14,356 bases of DNA from an uncultured Rhodospirillaceae bacterium (lineage in GTDB: Bacteria > Pseudomonadota > Alphaproteobacteria > RF32 > CAG-239). Each line of letters starts with the position of its first letter. Position 1 is the stretch's first letter. Both the position numbers and the translations under genes were made by a program. Shown here in pieces: positions 1 through 7,627 of this stretch. Below the pieces are notes generated by a model that saw only the letters and a program-made list of their open reading frames with translations, searched no databases and was not told where the DNA came from. The stretch lies in contig OMQZ01000081.1 in NCBI GenBank assembly GCA_900313355.1, positions 1-14,356 of the forward strand. Direction: 5' to 3'.

Positions 1-1
1 A

Positions 2-370
2 AAAGGAACCGCTCAAGATATTGAGAAAAATTTCGGAAAACGAGTGAAAAACCTCGTTATTGGTGCAACGGAACCCGAACACAACAATCTTTCTTGGAAA
101 GAAAGAAAAACTCACACGATTAATTATATCAAAAATGATGCAAACACAGATACGCTTTTTGTGATCTGTGCGGACAAATTGCACAACTTGAGCTCAATCA
201 TAGATGATTATCAAAAAACAGGCGAGGCGGTTTGGCAAAGATTTAACCGCGGAAAAGACGATCAAAAATGGTATTATAAAAGTATGGCTGAAGCCTTTTT
301 CAAAAGAGATTCTCAAAATAAATTATTCTTAAAATTTTATAACACGGTTCAATCTTTTTTTAACGACTGA
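2..370 (+). CDS. SpoT-like HD-domain phosphohydrolase, C-terminal part (gene starts before the window)
   Basis: The reading frame is open from base 2, so the gene begins upstream. The GTG at 44 is an internal valine codon, because the residues before it (EKNFGKRV) already fit the family. HD-superfamily metal-dependent phosphohydrolases related to the hydrolase half of RelA/SpoT have a stretch like 'DIEKxFGxxVxxLVxGxTE', then an ERK helix, then an 'ADKLHNL' motif carrying a metal-binding Asp. All three are visible here (IEKNFGKRV, WKERK, ICADKLHNLSSI). The catalytic HD pair itself lies outside the window. The C-terminus (WQRFNRGKDDQKWYY) is typical of small stand-alone HD proteins, not of full RelA/SpoT, since no synthetase domain follows. 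It ends 6 bases before recG and is probably cotranscribed with it. The natural substrate cannot be read from this fragment; (p)ppGpp or another nucleotide is possible. Confidence 0.8.
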   Translation, partial: KGTAQDIEKNFGKRVKNLVIGATEPEHNNLSWKERKTHTINYIKNDANTDTLFVICADKLHNLSSIIDDYQKTGEAVWQRFNRGKDDQKWYYKSMAEAFFKRDSQNKLFLKFYNTVQSFFND

Positions 371-376
371 TGAAAA

Positions 377-2458
377 ATGCGTCCTGAAATCTTAAACCCG
401 CTTTTTTGTTCGATTGATACCTTAAAAGGTGTCGGCTCTCGCTATTTTAAGCTCGTATCAAACCTGATCGGCGGCGCAAAAATTTCAGACCTTCTTTTTC
501 ATCTGCCTTATAATTTAATCGATCGAACATATTCTTGCAAAATCAACAAAATCGAAACCGGAAAAATTTGGACGGGGCTTGTAACAATCAATGAACATAT
601 TGAGCCTAAAACAAAAAAACAACCTTATCGCATTATTTGTTCTGATGAGACGGGTGATGTTATCTTAAATTTTTTCAAATATTACAAAGATTCCTTAAAA
701 AAACAACTTCCTGTCGGCTCAAAAAAAATCATCAGCGGTAAAACCGAATTTTTTAACGGACAAATTCAAATCAGTCACCCTGATTATATATCAGACCCGT
801 CAAACGCTGATTTTATAAGAACAATTGAGCCCGTCTATCCTTTAACATCAGGTGTCACAAACAAAATGATGCGAACACTTGTTCATCAGGGCTTATTAAA
901 ACTTCCGGACTTAAACGAATGGCTTGATCAAAAATTCAAAGAAGAACAAAAATTTTTAACATTTAAAGAAAGCCTTATTAAAGCACATAACCCCACCCAA
1001 ACAAGTGATTTAATTTTAACATCAGCAGTAAGACAGCGCTTGGCTTATGATGAGCTCCTCGCAAACCAATTAACTCTTGCAATCGCAAGACATTATCACA
1101 AGAAAAAAGAAGGGCGAAGCATTTGTTCAAAAGGTGTATTGCAAGAAAAGTTACTCAAAATTTTAGGTTTTGAACTCACTTCTGCTCAACAAAAAGTTTT
1201 ACAAGATATCTTTAATGACCAAAAAGCAAACTACCAAGGGTTGAGATTGGTCCAAGGTGATGTCGGTTCAGGGAAAACCGTTGTGGCTATGATTTCTATG
1301 TTAAATGCTGTTGAGGCAGGTTATCAAGCCGCTTTAATGGCACCGACTGAAATTCTTGCAAAACAACACCTTGAAACAATCGGCGCGTGGGCTGATCAAA
1401 TAGGCGTTAAAACAGCGCTCCTTACAAGCAAAATTAAAGGAAAAAAGCGCACCGAAATTTTGCAAAAATTAAAAAACGGTCAAATAGATATTCTAATCGG
1501 TACACACGCCTTATTTACAGACGAAGTCTTATTCAAAGATTTGGCTTTTATTGTTGTTGATGAGCAACACAGATTTGGTGTTGAACAACGCTTAAAATTA
1601 AGCCAAAAAGGCAACAAGCCGGATATTGTCGTGATGACAGCAACACCTATTCCGAGAACGCTTGTCTTAACAAGATTCGGAGATATGGATTATTCAAAAA
1701 TCGATGAGCTACCGAAAGGAAGAAAACCTGTTGTGACAAAGGTTATGCCCGTTTCAAAAACAGCTGATGTGATTGCCGCCCTAAAACGAAAAATTGAAAG
1801 CGGTGCAAGAGCTTATTGGGTTTGTCCTTTAATTGAAGAAAGCGAAAAATCGGATTTGGCTGCCGCAATAGAACGATTTGAAGATTTACAAAAACACTTT
1901 GGCGATATTGTCGGACTTGTCCACGGAAAAATGAAAGAAGACCAAAAAGACGCCGTTATGGAAAAATTTAAAACCGGCGAAATTAAAATTTTGGTTGCAA
2001 CAACGGTTATCGAAGTCGGTGTGAACATCAAAGAAGCCACTGTTATGATTATTGAGCGCGCTGAAAGATTTGGTCTTTCGCAGTTGCATCAATTGCGCGG
2101 ACGCATTAAACGAGGAGATCAAGAAGGTGTTTGTTTGCTTCTCTACGGCTATCCTTTAAGTCAAACCGCACATGAAAGATTGAATGTGATGAAAGAAAGT
2201 GAAGATGGTTTTTATTTGGCCGAAAAAGATCTTGATTTGAGAGGCGGAGGCGAAATTTTAGGAACAAAACAATCCGGTTTTGAAGAGTTTAAGCTGGCAA
2301 ATCTTGAATTTCATAAAAACCTGCTTTTAACAGCATATAAAGATGCCGAACTGATTTTAGCAAAAGACCCCGAACTCAAATCAAAAAGAGGTGAGGCTTT
2401 AAGAGTTTTGCTTTATCTTTTTGAGCAAGACAGCGCATTTTTAACTTATAAAGCTTAA
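377..2458 (+). CDS. recG: ATP-dependent DNA helicase RecG
   Basis: This is the monomeric superfamily 2 branch-migration helicase that regresses stalled forks and processes Holliday junctions and R-loops. The 693-residue product is the usual RecG length. The wedge/OB region covers roughly residues 50-150, with the helicase domains after it. Visible motifs are Walker A GDVGSGKT (about 294-301), motif Ia MAPTEILAKQH (321-331), the DExH box DEQH (395-398) followed by RFGVEQR, motif III TATPIPRTL (421-429), and in domain 2 the VGVNIKEA and QLHQLRGRIKRG segments. A C-terminal DLDLRGGGEILGTKQSG matches the conserved RecG tail. The start ATG lies 6 bases after the upstream HD gene. The stop overlaps the A-tract that, on the other strand, forms the U-tract of the neighbouring gene's terminator. 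No frameshift or missing motif was seen. Confidence 0.97.
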   Translation: MRPEILNPLFCSIDTLKGVGSRYFKLVSNLIGGAKISDLLFHLPYNLIDRTYSCKINKIETGKIWTGLVTINEHIEPKTKKQPYRIICSDETGDVILNFFKYYKDSLKKQLPVGSKKIISGKTEFFNGQIQISHPDYISDPSNADFIRTIEPVYPLTSGVTNKMMRTLVHQGLLKLPDLNEWLDQKFKEEQKFLTFKESLIKAHNPTQTSDLILTSAVRQRLAYDELLANQLTLAIARHYHKKKEGRSICSKGVLQEKLLKILGFELTSAQQKVLQDIFNDQKANYQGLRLVQGDVGSGKTVVAMISMLNAVEAGYQAALMAPTEILAKQHLETIGAWADQIGVKTALLTSKIKGKKRTEILQKLKNGQIDILIGTHALFTDEVLFKDLAFIVVDEQHRFGVEQRLKLSQKGNKPDIVVMTATPIPRTLVLTRFGDMDYSKIDELPKGRKPVVTKVMPVSKTADVIAALKRKIESGARAYWVCPLIEESEKSDLAAAIERFEDLQKHFGDIVGLVHGKMKEDQKDAVMEKFKTGEIKILVATTVIEVGVNIKEATVMIIERAERFGLSQLHQLRGRIKRGDQEGVCLLLYGYPLSQTAHERLNVMKESEDGFYLAEKDLDLRGGGEILGTKQSGFEEFKLANLEFHKNLLLTAYKDAELILAKDPELKSKRGEALRVLLYLFEQDSAFLTYKA

Positions 2459-2482
2459 AAAAAACCGCCCTTTCCAGAGCGG
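2457..2482 (-). terminator. Rho-independent terminator of the leftward 178-residue gene
   Basis: On the minus strand a stem of six pairs (CCGCTC with GGGCGG, one G-T wobble, loop TGGAAA) is followed at once by eight T residues. It lies 10 bases past the stop of the 2493-3029 gene. On the plus strand the hairpin follows the recG stop but lacks a good T-run, so it would end recG transcription only weakly. Confidence 0.75.
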
Positions 2483-2492
2483 CAACAGTTTC

Positions 2493-3029
2493 TTAAATTT
2501 TGATAAAGAAGCGATCGAAATACTTGACTCCGAGATATGTTTTGAGGTTTTCAATCTCATCATACTCTAACTCGATGACAGGTCTTTTCTCTTTAAGAGC
2601 TTCGGCAATTTTATCTTTGCAGATAATCTCGCCGCTAGAGCAATAAGGCGTCCAAACGTAAAACAGATTTCCGCCTTCAACCTTCATATAGTCGCTGATA
2701 TAACAACCATTTCTGACATGATAACGACTTTCACCATGCAAAGCATGGATATTCGTTTCAAGGACAATTTTGCCTTTTTCCATGTAGTTGACCTCAGCAA
2801 TATTGGTGTGCCAAATAACAAGGTAGCCCTTATAGACATCACCGAACGAAAGTTTTCTTTCGGCACCGAAATGAGCGAGAGCATCATCAAAAGAGCGATA
2901 GAGATAATCCTTGAAAACCATCGCTTCAGCTTCGGTAATTTTGATGGCTTCCAGCGTGTTGGGAAGTCGAAGCATTAAAGACGCCGGTCTTATTTTAAGC
3001 GCTTCTTTTTTGATAAAAAATTTATCCAT
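2493..3029 (-). CDS. Hypothetical protein, 178 residues, no recognised family
   Basis: I do not recognise this protein. It has no signal peptide and no membrane segment, so a soluble cytoplasmic protein is likely. The sequence is mixed alpha/beta in character and has only two cysteine pairs' worth of residues (RNGCYIS, TPYCSSGEIIC). One stretch is rich in aromatic and histidine residues (VIWHTNIAEVNY, HALHGESRYHVRNGCY), which might form a binding pocket, but no catalytic signature is evident. The ATG at 3027-3029 is the first in frame and has no clear Shine-Dalgarno sequence. The coding strand looks somewhat less AT-biased than the membrane-protein genes beside it. It is followed by a good terminator and preceded by a short gap, so it is probably its own transcription unit or the end of one that begins with the 3097-3654 gene. 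Confidence 0.7.
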   Translation of the reverse strand: MDKFFIKKEALKIRPASLMLRLPNTLEAIKITEAEAMVFKDYLYRSFDDALAHFGAERKLSFGDVYKGYLVIWHTNIAEVNYMEKGKIVLETNIHALHGESRYHVRNGCYISDYMKVEGGNLFYVWTPYCSSGEIICKDKIAEALKEKRPVIELEYDEIENLKTYLGVKYFDRFFIKI

Positions 3030-3096
3030 AATTATTGATATTTAATTGGTTTCTAAGAAAATAACTAACACCCATTAAAAACTTTGTCAATCTTCT

Positions 3097-3654
3097 TTAA
3101 ATAAAACAAATCAATAAAAAAACAAAAATTGCAGCATAAAACAAAACACCTAACGGATAAGAAAAAGCAACCTTAAAATCTGTCGATGAGGGAAGGGAGT
3201 TTTCAATGATAATTGTTTGTAAAAAAACATACAAAACATAGTTTATATAGTTAATCTGAATATGGTTAAAAAACCAGCGATTAAAATAATATCCGACAAA
3301 AAGCAACAAAAACGGTGCAAGAGCAGACGGTAATGCATTATAAAAACGAACGTTTCGAAAACCGACACTGCCCATCACATAATATTCACCTTCTTTTTTC
3401 GGAAACAGATTAAAACGGGTCGGGTGAGCATTAAAAAATAAGCCGACAATAAAATGCGAAATTTCATGTAAAAAAGTTCCGGGAATATTAACAAGCGAAC
3501 TCATATAAATATTGGAATATGTCTGATATTTTAGCTTAAGCAAAACAATCACCAAAAAAATCATTAAAAAACGATTCGATACAAATATTCTAAGTGTTTC
3601 GGGATTGTTCAGAAAAACAACCAATTTATCAGCTAAAATCGTTAAAAAATCCAT
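3097..3654 (-). CDS. Small HExxH integral membrane protein, putative M50-like metallopeptidase
   Basis: The 185-residue protein has hydrophobic segments at about residues 27-42, 56-74, 108-124, 133-150 and 166-185. The zinc-binding motif HEISH sits at 63-67 inside a hydrophobic stretch, as in membrane-embedded M50 (site-2-protease-like) enzymes. A later motif LPSSTDFK at 154-161 could supply the third, acidic ligand (D159), in the place of the NxxPxxxxDG motif of classical M50 proteins. The start is supported by GAGG at 3663-3666, eight bases before the ATG. The gene at 7599-8270 has the same layout: HExxH, a G-rich stretch, an AP[FY] segment, then P-x2-TD-[FL]-K about 90 residues after the first His. 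Peptidase activity is inferred from motifs only, and the substrate is unknown. A non-catalytic membrane protein is the alternative. Confidence 0.65.
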   Translation of the reverse strand: MDFLTILADKLVVFLNNPETLRIFVSNRFLMIFLVIVLLKLKYQTYSNIYMSSLVNIPGTFLHEISHFIVGLFFNAHPTRFNLFPKKEGEYYVMGSVGFRNVRFYNALPSALAPFLLLFVGYYFNRWFFNHIQINYINYVLYVFLQTIIIENSLPSSTDFKVAFSYPLGVLFYAAIFVFLLICFI

Positions 3655-3736
3655 TTTTAAAACCTCATCTTATTTGCTTTTAAGATAAATAAATTAAATT
3701 AAAATTTTGATAAAATTTGTTATTATTTTCAGATAC

Positions 3737-3866
3737 AAAAAAAACAGAGAATGGCGCAGATAGAGTGGCTTTCAAGGCGAGCAAAATTTTAGCGTACAAA
3801 AAAGTACGTGAATTTTGCAAGACCGCAGAAAACTGCTCTAGATACGCCATTATATGTGTTTTTTTA
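3737..3866. repeat. Long imperfect palindrome (two 48-base arms, A6 loop), bidirectional terminator-like
   Basis: The left arm at 3750-3797 begins AATGGCG and ends GCGTAC. The right arm at 3804-3851 begins GTACGTG and ends CGCCATT. The arms are reverse complements apart from scattered mismatches, and the loop is AAAAAA at 3798-3803. Blocks AATGGCG, AGAG, GCAAAATT and GTAC match exactly. Outside the arms an A8 run at 3737-3744 faces a T7 run at 3859-3865, so transcripts from either strand would form a very long hairpin followed by uridines. It begins at the stop codon of the TetR gene and probably terminates that gene. Its size is far beyond an ordinary terminator and fits a dispersed palindromic or MITE-like element. 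No second copy was seen in this window. Confidence 0.7.
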
Positions 3867-4454
3867 TATTTTTTCGAGAACTTTAATACCTGTTAAATAA
3901 GTATTAAGCAAAAACTTACATATTTTTGTTTGTTCAACCTTGCTGTATGATTCAAGAGATGATGTTGTTAAAAGTGAGCTGACACCGAAAAGACAAATCC
4001 ATAAAACCTGAACACTGACATGGCGTTTGTCCGGTTTTAAGAGAGGATAAAGCTCCTTAAAAGATTTTTCAATAAGCATAACCATTGTTGAAATACGTCT
4101 TAAATATGTTATTGAAAAAGTTCGTTCGCTTTGTTTAAGATGAAAATTAAAAACCATAAACCAAAAATTTCGATTCTCCATAACAAATTCGGCAAAAACA
4201 GATGCATACATATTAAGCCGTTCATAAGCTGAATCTGTTTTAACTTTCAAAAATCGATGATAAAGGGAATCTAAGGTCAGATAATTTTGAATCAATATAA
4301 AATTATCCATATTTCCGAACTGATTATAAATCGTTCCGACAGAATAGCCTGAAGCTTCGGAAAGCTTTCGTGCCGTTAAAAACTCAACACCTTTTTCTTT
4401 GATAATCGTTCGGCCGGTGTTAACTAAATTTTCTTGTATATAATCTCTTGCCAT
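3864..4454 (-). CDS. TetR/AcrR-family transcriptional regulator
   Basis: The 196-residue length is typical of TetR repressors. The N-terminal DNA-binding domain is clear: a first helix (residues 6-20), then the helix-turn-helix at about 26-47 (LTARKLSEASGYSVGTIYNQF), which carries the family's 'GxSxGTxYxxF' recognition-helix pattern. The C-terminal ligand and dimer domain (about 60-196) is diverged and rich in aromatic residues (NRNFWFMVFNFH), so a hydrophobic inducer is possible but cannot be named. The gene is divergent from the secreted-protein/Mur-ligase/carboxypeptidase run, with 106 bases between the starts. An inverted repeat in that gap is a good operator candidate, so repression of that run, and perhaps of itself, is the simplest model. 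The ATG at 4454 has no obvious Shine-Dalgarno sequence. The stop sits at the edge of the long palindrome. Confidence 0.9.
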   Translation of the reverse strand: MARDYIQENLVNTGRTIIKEKGVEFLTARKLSEASGYSVGTIYNQFGNMDNFILIQNYLTLDSLYHRFLKVKTDSAYERLNMYASVFAEFVMENRNFWFMVFNFHLKQSERTFSITYLRRISTMVMLIEKSFKELYPLLKPDKRHVSVQVLWICLFGVSSLLTTSSLESYSKVEQTKICKFLLNTYLTGIKVLEKI

Positions 4455-4515
4455 TTTAAAAAATCTTATCTTAAAATTAAGAATTATTGTTTATATTACC
4501 TATATACACAAAAAA

Positions 4516-4528
4516 TGAACAGTGTTCA
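4516..4528. promoter_or_regulatory. Candidate TetR operator (inverted repeat TGAAC-N3-GTTCA)
   Basis: TGAACAGTGTTCA is a perfect 5-base inverted repeat about a 3-base centre. It lies in the divergent gap between the TetR gene and the 4561 gene, 32 bases before the latter's ATG and 9 bases after a TATATA stretch (4501-4506) that could be a -10 element for rightward transcription. TetR regulators commonly bind short palindromes of this kind close to the transcription start. No convincing -35 hexamer was found. Confidence 0.55.
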
Positions 4529-4560
4529 ATTTTTTTCTTTAAACTATTGGAGAAAATTTT

Positions 4561-5397
4561 ATGAAAAAGTTATTTTTAAGCATTTTAAGCCTGTTTTTAA
4601 CATTAAACCACCACGCAAAAGCTGATGATGATTTTTTTGATAATTTAATCGTTGATGACGAATTAAAACAAAAAATTGAACAAAAAGACGCTATTGAAGA
4701 AGGAAAAAACAAAGCAAGCGAAATTTTAGACAGTAAACCGATTAAACTTCAAATAGATGACAATTTGAAACTTAAAATGGAAGAATTGAATGTTGAACAG
4801 GTTGCGCCTGTTATCAGAGAACCTGCGCCGTTCGGATTAAAATGGCTCGCAACAAAAAAAGAAATAGAATACTTGCATGTCAGATTAAATAAAGCGCAAG
4901 TCAAAGATTCTCCAAACAGTTATATAGCCGACAACTTACCAAAACCGGTTAAGGCTTTCAGAGAAGTTTTATTAAGTTTTGGCGAAAATGATGCATTATG
5001 GCGCATAGCTGCTTATTCAAATTTTTATGAAGATGATTCATCAGCAACAAAAGGTTTGGAACAATATAAAAAATTTTATGAAATGTTAAATGACAAATAC
5101 GGCAACGCTGAAGAATTTTATACACCCGCCGTTGTCAGTATTGAAGAAGAAATAACCTTAGATGACGGAACAAAATCACGCTCAATCAAACAAAAAGTTT
5201 TAGAAATGGGGGAACCCGGTTTTAAAGAAAAATTAATGAGCGGTCAATCAACACTTTATTCAACTTTTGAAAACGACACAATCGGTGTGACTTTAGCACT
5301 TTTGGCTGATGGAAACGGTCAAACATATATCATCATCGATTATAAAAACCTCAAAATTGATGAAGTCGAAAAACAAGAAATATATGAGGCCCTTTAA
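4561..5397 (+). CDS. Secreted/periplasmic protein of unknown function
   Basis: The 278-residue product starts with a clean Sec signal peptide: basic n-region MKK, hydrophobic core LFLSILSLFLTL, and AKA at 19-21, giving predicted cleavage before D22. There is no lipobox cysteine, so it should be soluble in the periplasm or exported. The mature protein opens with an acidic, lysine-rich, probably helical or coiled region (about 22-85), then a mixed domain from EPAPFGLKW onward to a strand-rich end (TYIIIDYKNLKI). I recognise no family. The start is supported by TTGGAGAAAA at 4547-4556, eight bases before the ATG. The stop TAA shares its last A with the ATG of the Mur ligase gene (TAATG), so translation is coupled. 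This suggests a role alongside cell-wall peptide recycling, but that is an inference from position only. Confidence 0.8.
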   Translation: MKKLFLSILSLFLTLNHHAKADDDFFDNLIVDDELKQKIEQKDAIEEGKNKASEILDSKPIKLQIDDNLKLKMEELNVEQVAPVIREPAPFGLKWLATKKEIEYLHVRLNKAQVKDSPNSYIADNLPKPVKAFREVLLSFGENDALWRIAAYSNFYEDDSSATKGLEQYKKFYEMLNDKYGNAEEFYTPAVVSIEEEITLDDGTKSRSIKQKVLEMGEPGFKEKLMSGQSTLYSTFENDTIGVTLALLADGNGQTYIIIDYKNLKIDEVEKQEIYEAL

Positions 5398-6779
5398 TGA
5401 AAAAAGTTTGTTTTTGCGGAATATCAGGAAGCGGAATGAGCGCTCTTGCTCAGGTTTTGAAAGCAAGAGGATATGAAGTCTGCGGCTCTGACAGAAGTTT
5501 TGATCAAGGAAAAGATAAAAAAAATAAAAAAGCTTTAGAGTCAATCGGAATTAAAATTTTCAAACAAGATGGTTCCGCAATTGATAAAAATACGGATTTT
5601 TTATATGTTTCAACCGCTGTTGAAGACACAATTGAAGATGTTAAAAAAGCCATTGAATTAAATGTAAAAATAAAAAAACGCTCAGACCTTCTTGCTGAAA
5701 TTTTTTCCAGTTATAAGTATGGAATTGCTGTCGGCGGAACATCCGGAAAAACAACCTTAACCGCAATGATTGGTTTTATTTTAGATCAACTCAAACAAAA
5801 ACCGACTGTTATTAACGGCGGACTTCTTAAAAATTATCAAAAACAAAAAGGAATACAAAATGTTATTTTAAATAACGGCAATATTTGTGTGATTGAGGCT
5901 GATGAAAGTGACGGATCAATTGAAAAATATAATCCTTATATCGCCGTTGTAAACAACATCACAATCGATCACAAACCGATTGATGAACTCAAAAAACTCT
6001 TTTCTGATTTTATTGACAGGTCGCATTTTGCTGTTGTCAACTTAGATTGTGAAAATTCAAAAGAGTTGATAAAAAACAAAAAAGTAAAAACATTTTCAAT
6101 CAAAAATCCGAAAGCCGATATATTCTTTTCAAAAATAAAACCTTTGAAAAACGGTGTTTCTTATGAATTTATGAAAAAAAGATTTAAGCTGAAACTGATC
6201 GGCGCATTTAATGTTTCAAATGCGGCAGCGGCTGTTTTAGCAACGTCAATGCTTGGAATTGACCCTATAAAAGCTGCTGAAGTTTTACAAAAATTTTCAG
6301 GAACAAAAAGACGTCTTGATGTTATCGGCACAAAAAAAGGAATATCCGTCATTGATGATTTTGCACACAATCCGGACAAGGTCAGAGCATCTGTCAGCGC
6401 CCTAAGAGATTATAAAGGAAGATTGCTCATTATGTTTCAACCGCATGGTTTTTCACCGATGCGTATGATGGGAAAAGAGATTATTGAAAGTTTTGCATCA
6501 TTGATGAATAAAAATGATATGTTGTTTATGCCTGAAATATTTTATGCCGGCGGAAGTGTAAAAAAAGATATTTCATCTATTGATCTAATTAATTATGGTA
6601 AATCTTTGGGTTTAAAAGCATTTTTTTATCAATCACGTGATGAAATCAAAAATCAAATCGTCAAACTTTCAAAAAAAGGCGATAGAATAGTGATTATGGG
6701 CGCAAGAGATAACAGTTTAACCGATTTTTGTAAAAGTATTTTAAAGGAAATAGAATGCTCAAAAAAGGAGATAAAATAG
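5397..6779 (+). CDS. Mur ligase, MurC/Mpl type (probable murein-peptide ligase)
   Basis: The 460-residue protein has the three Mur-ligase domains: a Rossmann-type UDP-MurNAc-binding domain (CGISGSGMSALAQVL at 7-21, GSD at 30-32), the central ATP domain with the P-loop GGTSGKTT (113-120) and EADESDGS (167-174), and a C-terminal domain with TKRRLDV, DDFAHNPDKV and FQPHGFSPMR. The signatures are mixed. ADESD is typical of MurC (L-alanine addition), whereas KRRLDV...DDFAHNP is closer to Mpl, which attaches the recycled tripeptide L-Ala-D-Glu-meso-Dap to UDP-MurNAc. The 25-base overlap with an LD-carboxypeptidase gene, whose product trims tetrapeptide to that tripeptide, favours the recycling role. 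The absence of other mur or fts genes nearby argues against the main MurC of a dcw cluster. The class is certain, the exact substrate is not. Confidence 0.85.
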   Translation: MKKVCFCGISGSGMSALAQVLKARGYEVCGSDRSFDQGKDKKNKKALESIGIKIFKQDGSAIDKNTDFLYVSTAVEDTIEDVKKAIELNVKIKKRSDLLAEIFSSYKYGIAVGGTSGKTTLTAMIGFILDQLKQKPTVINGGLLKNYQKQKGIQNVILNNGNICVIEADESDGSIEKYNPYIAVVNNITIDHKPIDELKKLFSDFIDRSHFAVVNLDCENSKELIKNKKVKTFSIKNPKADIFFSKIKPLKNGVSYEFMKKRFKLKLIGAFNVSNAAAAVLATSMLGIDPIKAAEVLQKFSGTKRRLDVIGTKKGISVIDDFAHNPDKVRASVSALRDYKGRLLIMFQPHGFSPMRMMGKEIIESFASLMNKNDMLFMPEIFYAGGSVKKDISSIDLINYGKSLGLKAFFYQSRDEIKNQIVKLSKKGDRIVIMGARDNSLTDFCKSILKEIECSKKEIK

Positions 6780-7627
6780 CCCTTGTGGCACCATCAGGCT
6801 GGTTTTCAAAATCTGATTTAGAAAACGCTTTGGATTGGTTTAAAAAACAAGGTTTAAAAACACAAATTATGCCTCATGCTTATGATGTAGAATTTTATGC
6901 TGCAGGAACACCTCAAAACAGAGCAAAAGATATAAATGACGCATTTAAAGATAAATCAGTTAAGGCAATTTTTTGTATCAGAGGCGGAGCCGGAAGCTTA
7001 AAAGTTTTAGATTTTTTAGATTTTGAGATGATTAAAAAAAATCCGAAACCTGTTTTTGGTTTAAGTGATTCAACAGCTCTCCAAAATGCTTTATATACAA
7101 TAACAAAAAATGTTTCATATACCGGATTTTTACCGATTTATGATTTTAAAGAAAATCATCTCGATTCAAAAATAGAAAACAGTTTATTTGAAATTTTCAA
7201 TAACAAAAAACAAGAAATTAAAGAATTTGAGGTTTTAAAAAAAGGCGAGGCTGAAGGTGTTTTAATAGGAGGGTGTTTAAGTGTTTTTAACGCGCTTTGC
7301 GGAACAAAATATTTTCCGAAACTGAAAAACAAAATCCTATTAATTGAAGATGTCGGTGAAAAAACATATCGAATTGATTTAATGCTCGATCAATTAAAAA
7401 AACAAAAAGATTTTGATAAGGTTAAAGCAATTATTTTCGGCTCATTTCTCAATTGTAAAATAGCTGACATCGGAGACGGAACAATTGATGAAATTATTAA
7501 AAACTTTGTGCAAACTTTAGATATTCCGGTTATTTATAATTTTCCATACGGACATATTAAAAGCAGATTTATTTTGCCGATTGGAAAAAAGATCAAACTT
7601 AAAACGAAGAGTTCAATAACATTTTAA
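6755..7627 (+). CDS. ldcA: Muramoyltetrapeptide (L,D-)carboxypeptidase, peptidase family S66
   Basis: Cytoplasmic S66 LD-carboxypeptidases remove the terminal D-Ala from murein tetrapeptides during wall recycling. The 290-residue product has the full signature: an N-terminal VAPSG segment (11-15), RGGAGS (76-81, oxyanion region), the nucleophile serine in FGLSDST (S104), the charge-relay glutamate in IEDVGEKTYRID (E198), and the histidine in YGHIKSRF (H267). It overlaps the Mur ligase gene by 25 bases. An AAAGGAAA Shine-Dalgarno stretch lies at 6743-6750, inside the upstream coding sequence, just before the ATG at 6755. Together the two enzymes would convert tetrapeptide to tripeptide and reload it on UDP-MurNAc. 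The 3' end overlaps the convergent gene at 7599-8270 by 29 bases, and no terminator is visible between them. Confidence 0.92.
   Translation: MLKKGDKIALVAPSGWFSKSDLENALDWFKKQGLKTQIMPHAYDVEFYAAGTPQNRAKDINDAFKDKSVKAIFCIRGGAGSLKVLDFLDFEMIKKNPKPVFGLSDSTALQNALYTITKNVSYTGFLPIYDFKENHLDSKIENSLFEIFNNKKQEIKEFEVLKKGEAEGVLIGGCLSVFNALCGTKYFPKLKNKILLIEDVGEKTYRIDLMLDQLKKQKDFDKVKAIIFGSFLNCKIADIGDGTIDEIIKNFVQTLDIPVIYNFPYGHIKSRFILPIGKKIKLKTKSSITF

Noticed and set aside
44..46. GTG as start codon of the first gene
   Set aside because: The frame is open to the window edge, and the residues before the GTG fit the HD-hydrolase family, so the gene is truncated by the window rather than starting here.
4502..4510. 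ATATACACA resembling a DnaA box in the TetR promoter region
   Set aside because: It has one mismatch to the consensus and is isolated, with no cluster around it.
4434..4625. 63-codon plus-strand open frame across the TetR/secreted-protein promoter
   Set aside because: It overlaps the start of the well-supported 4561 gene in another frame and covers the promoter region. The translation has no family features.
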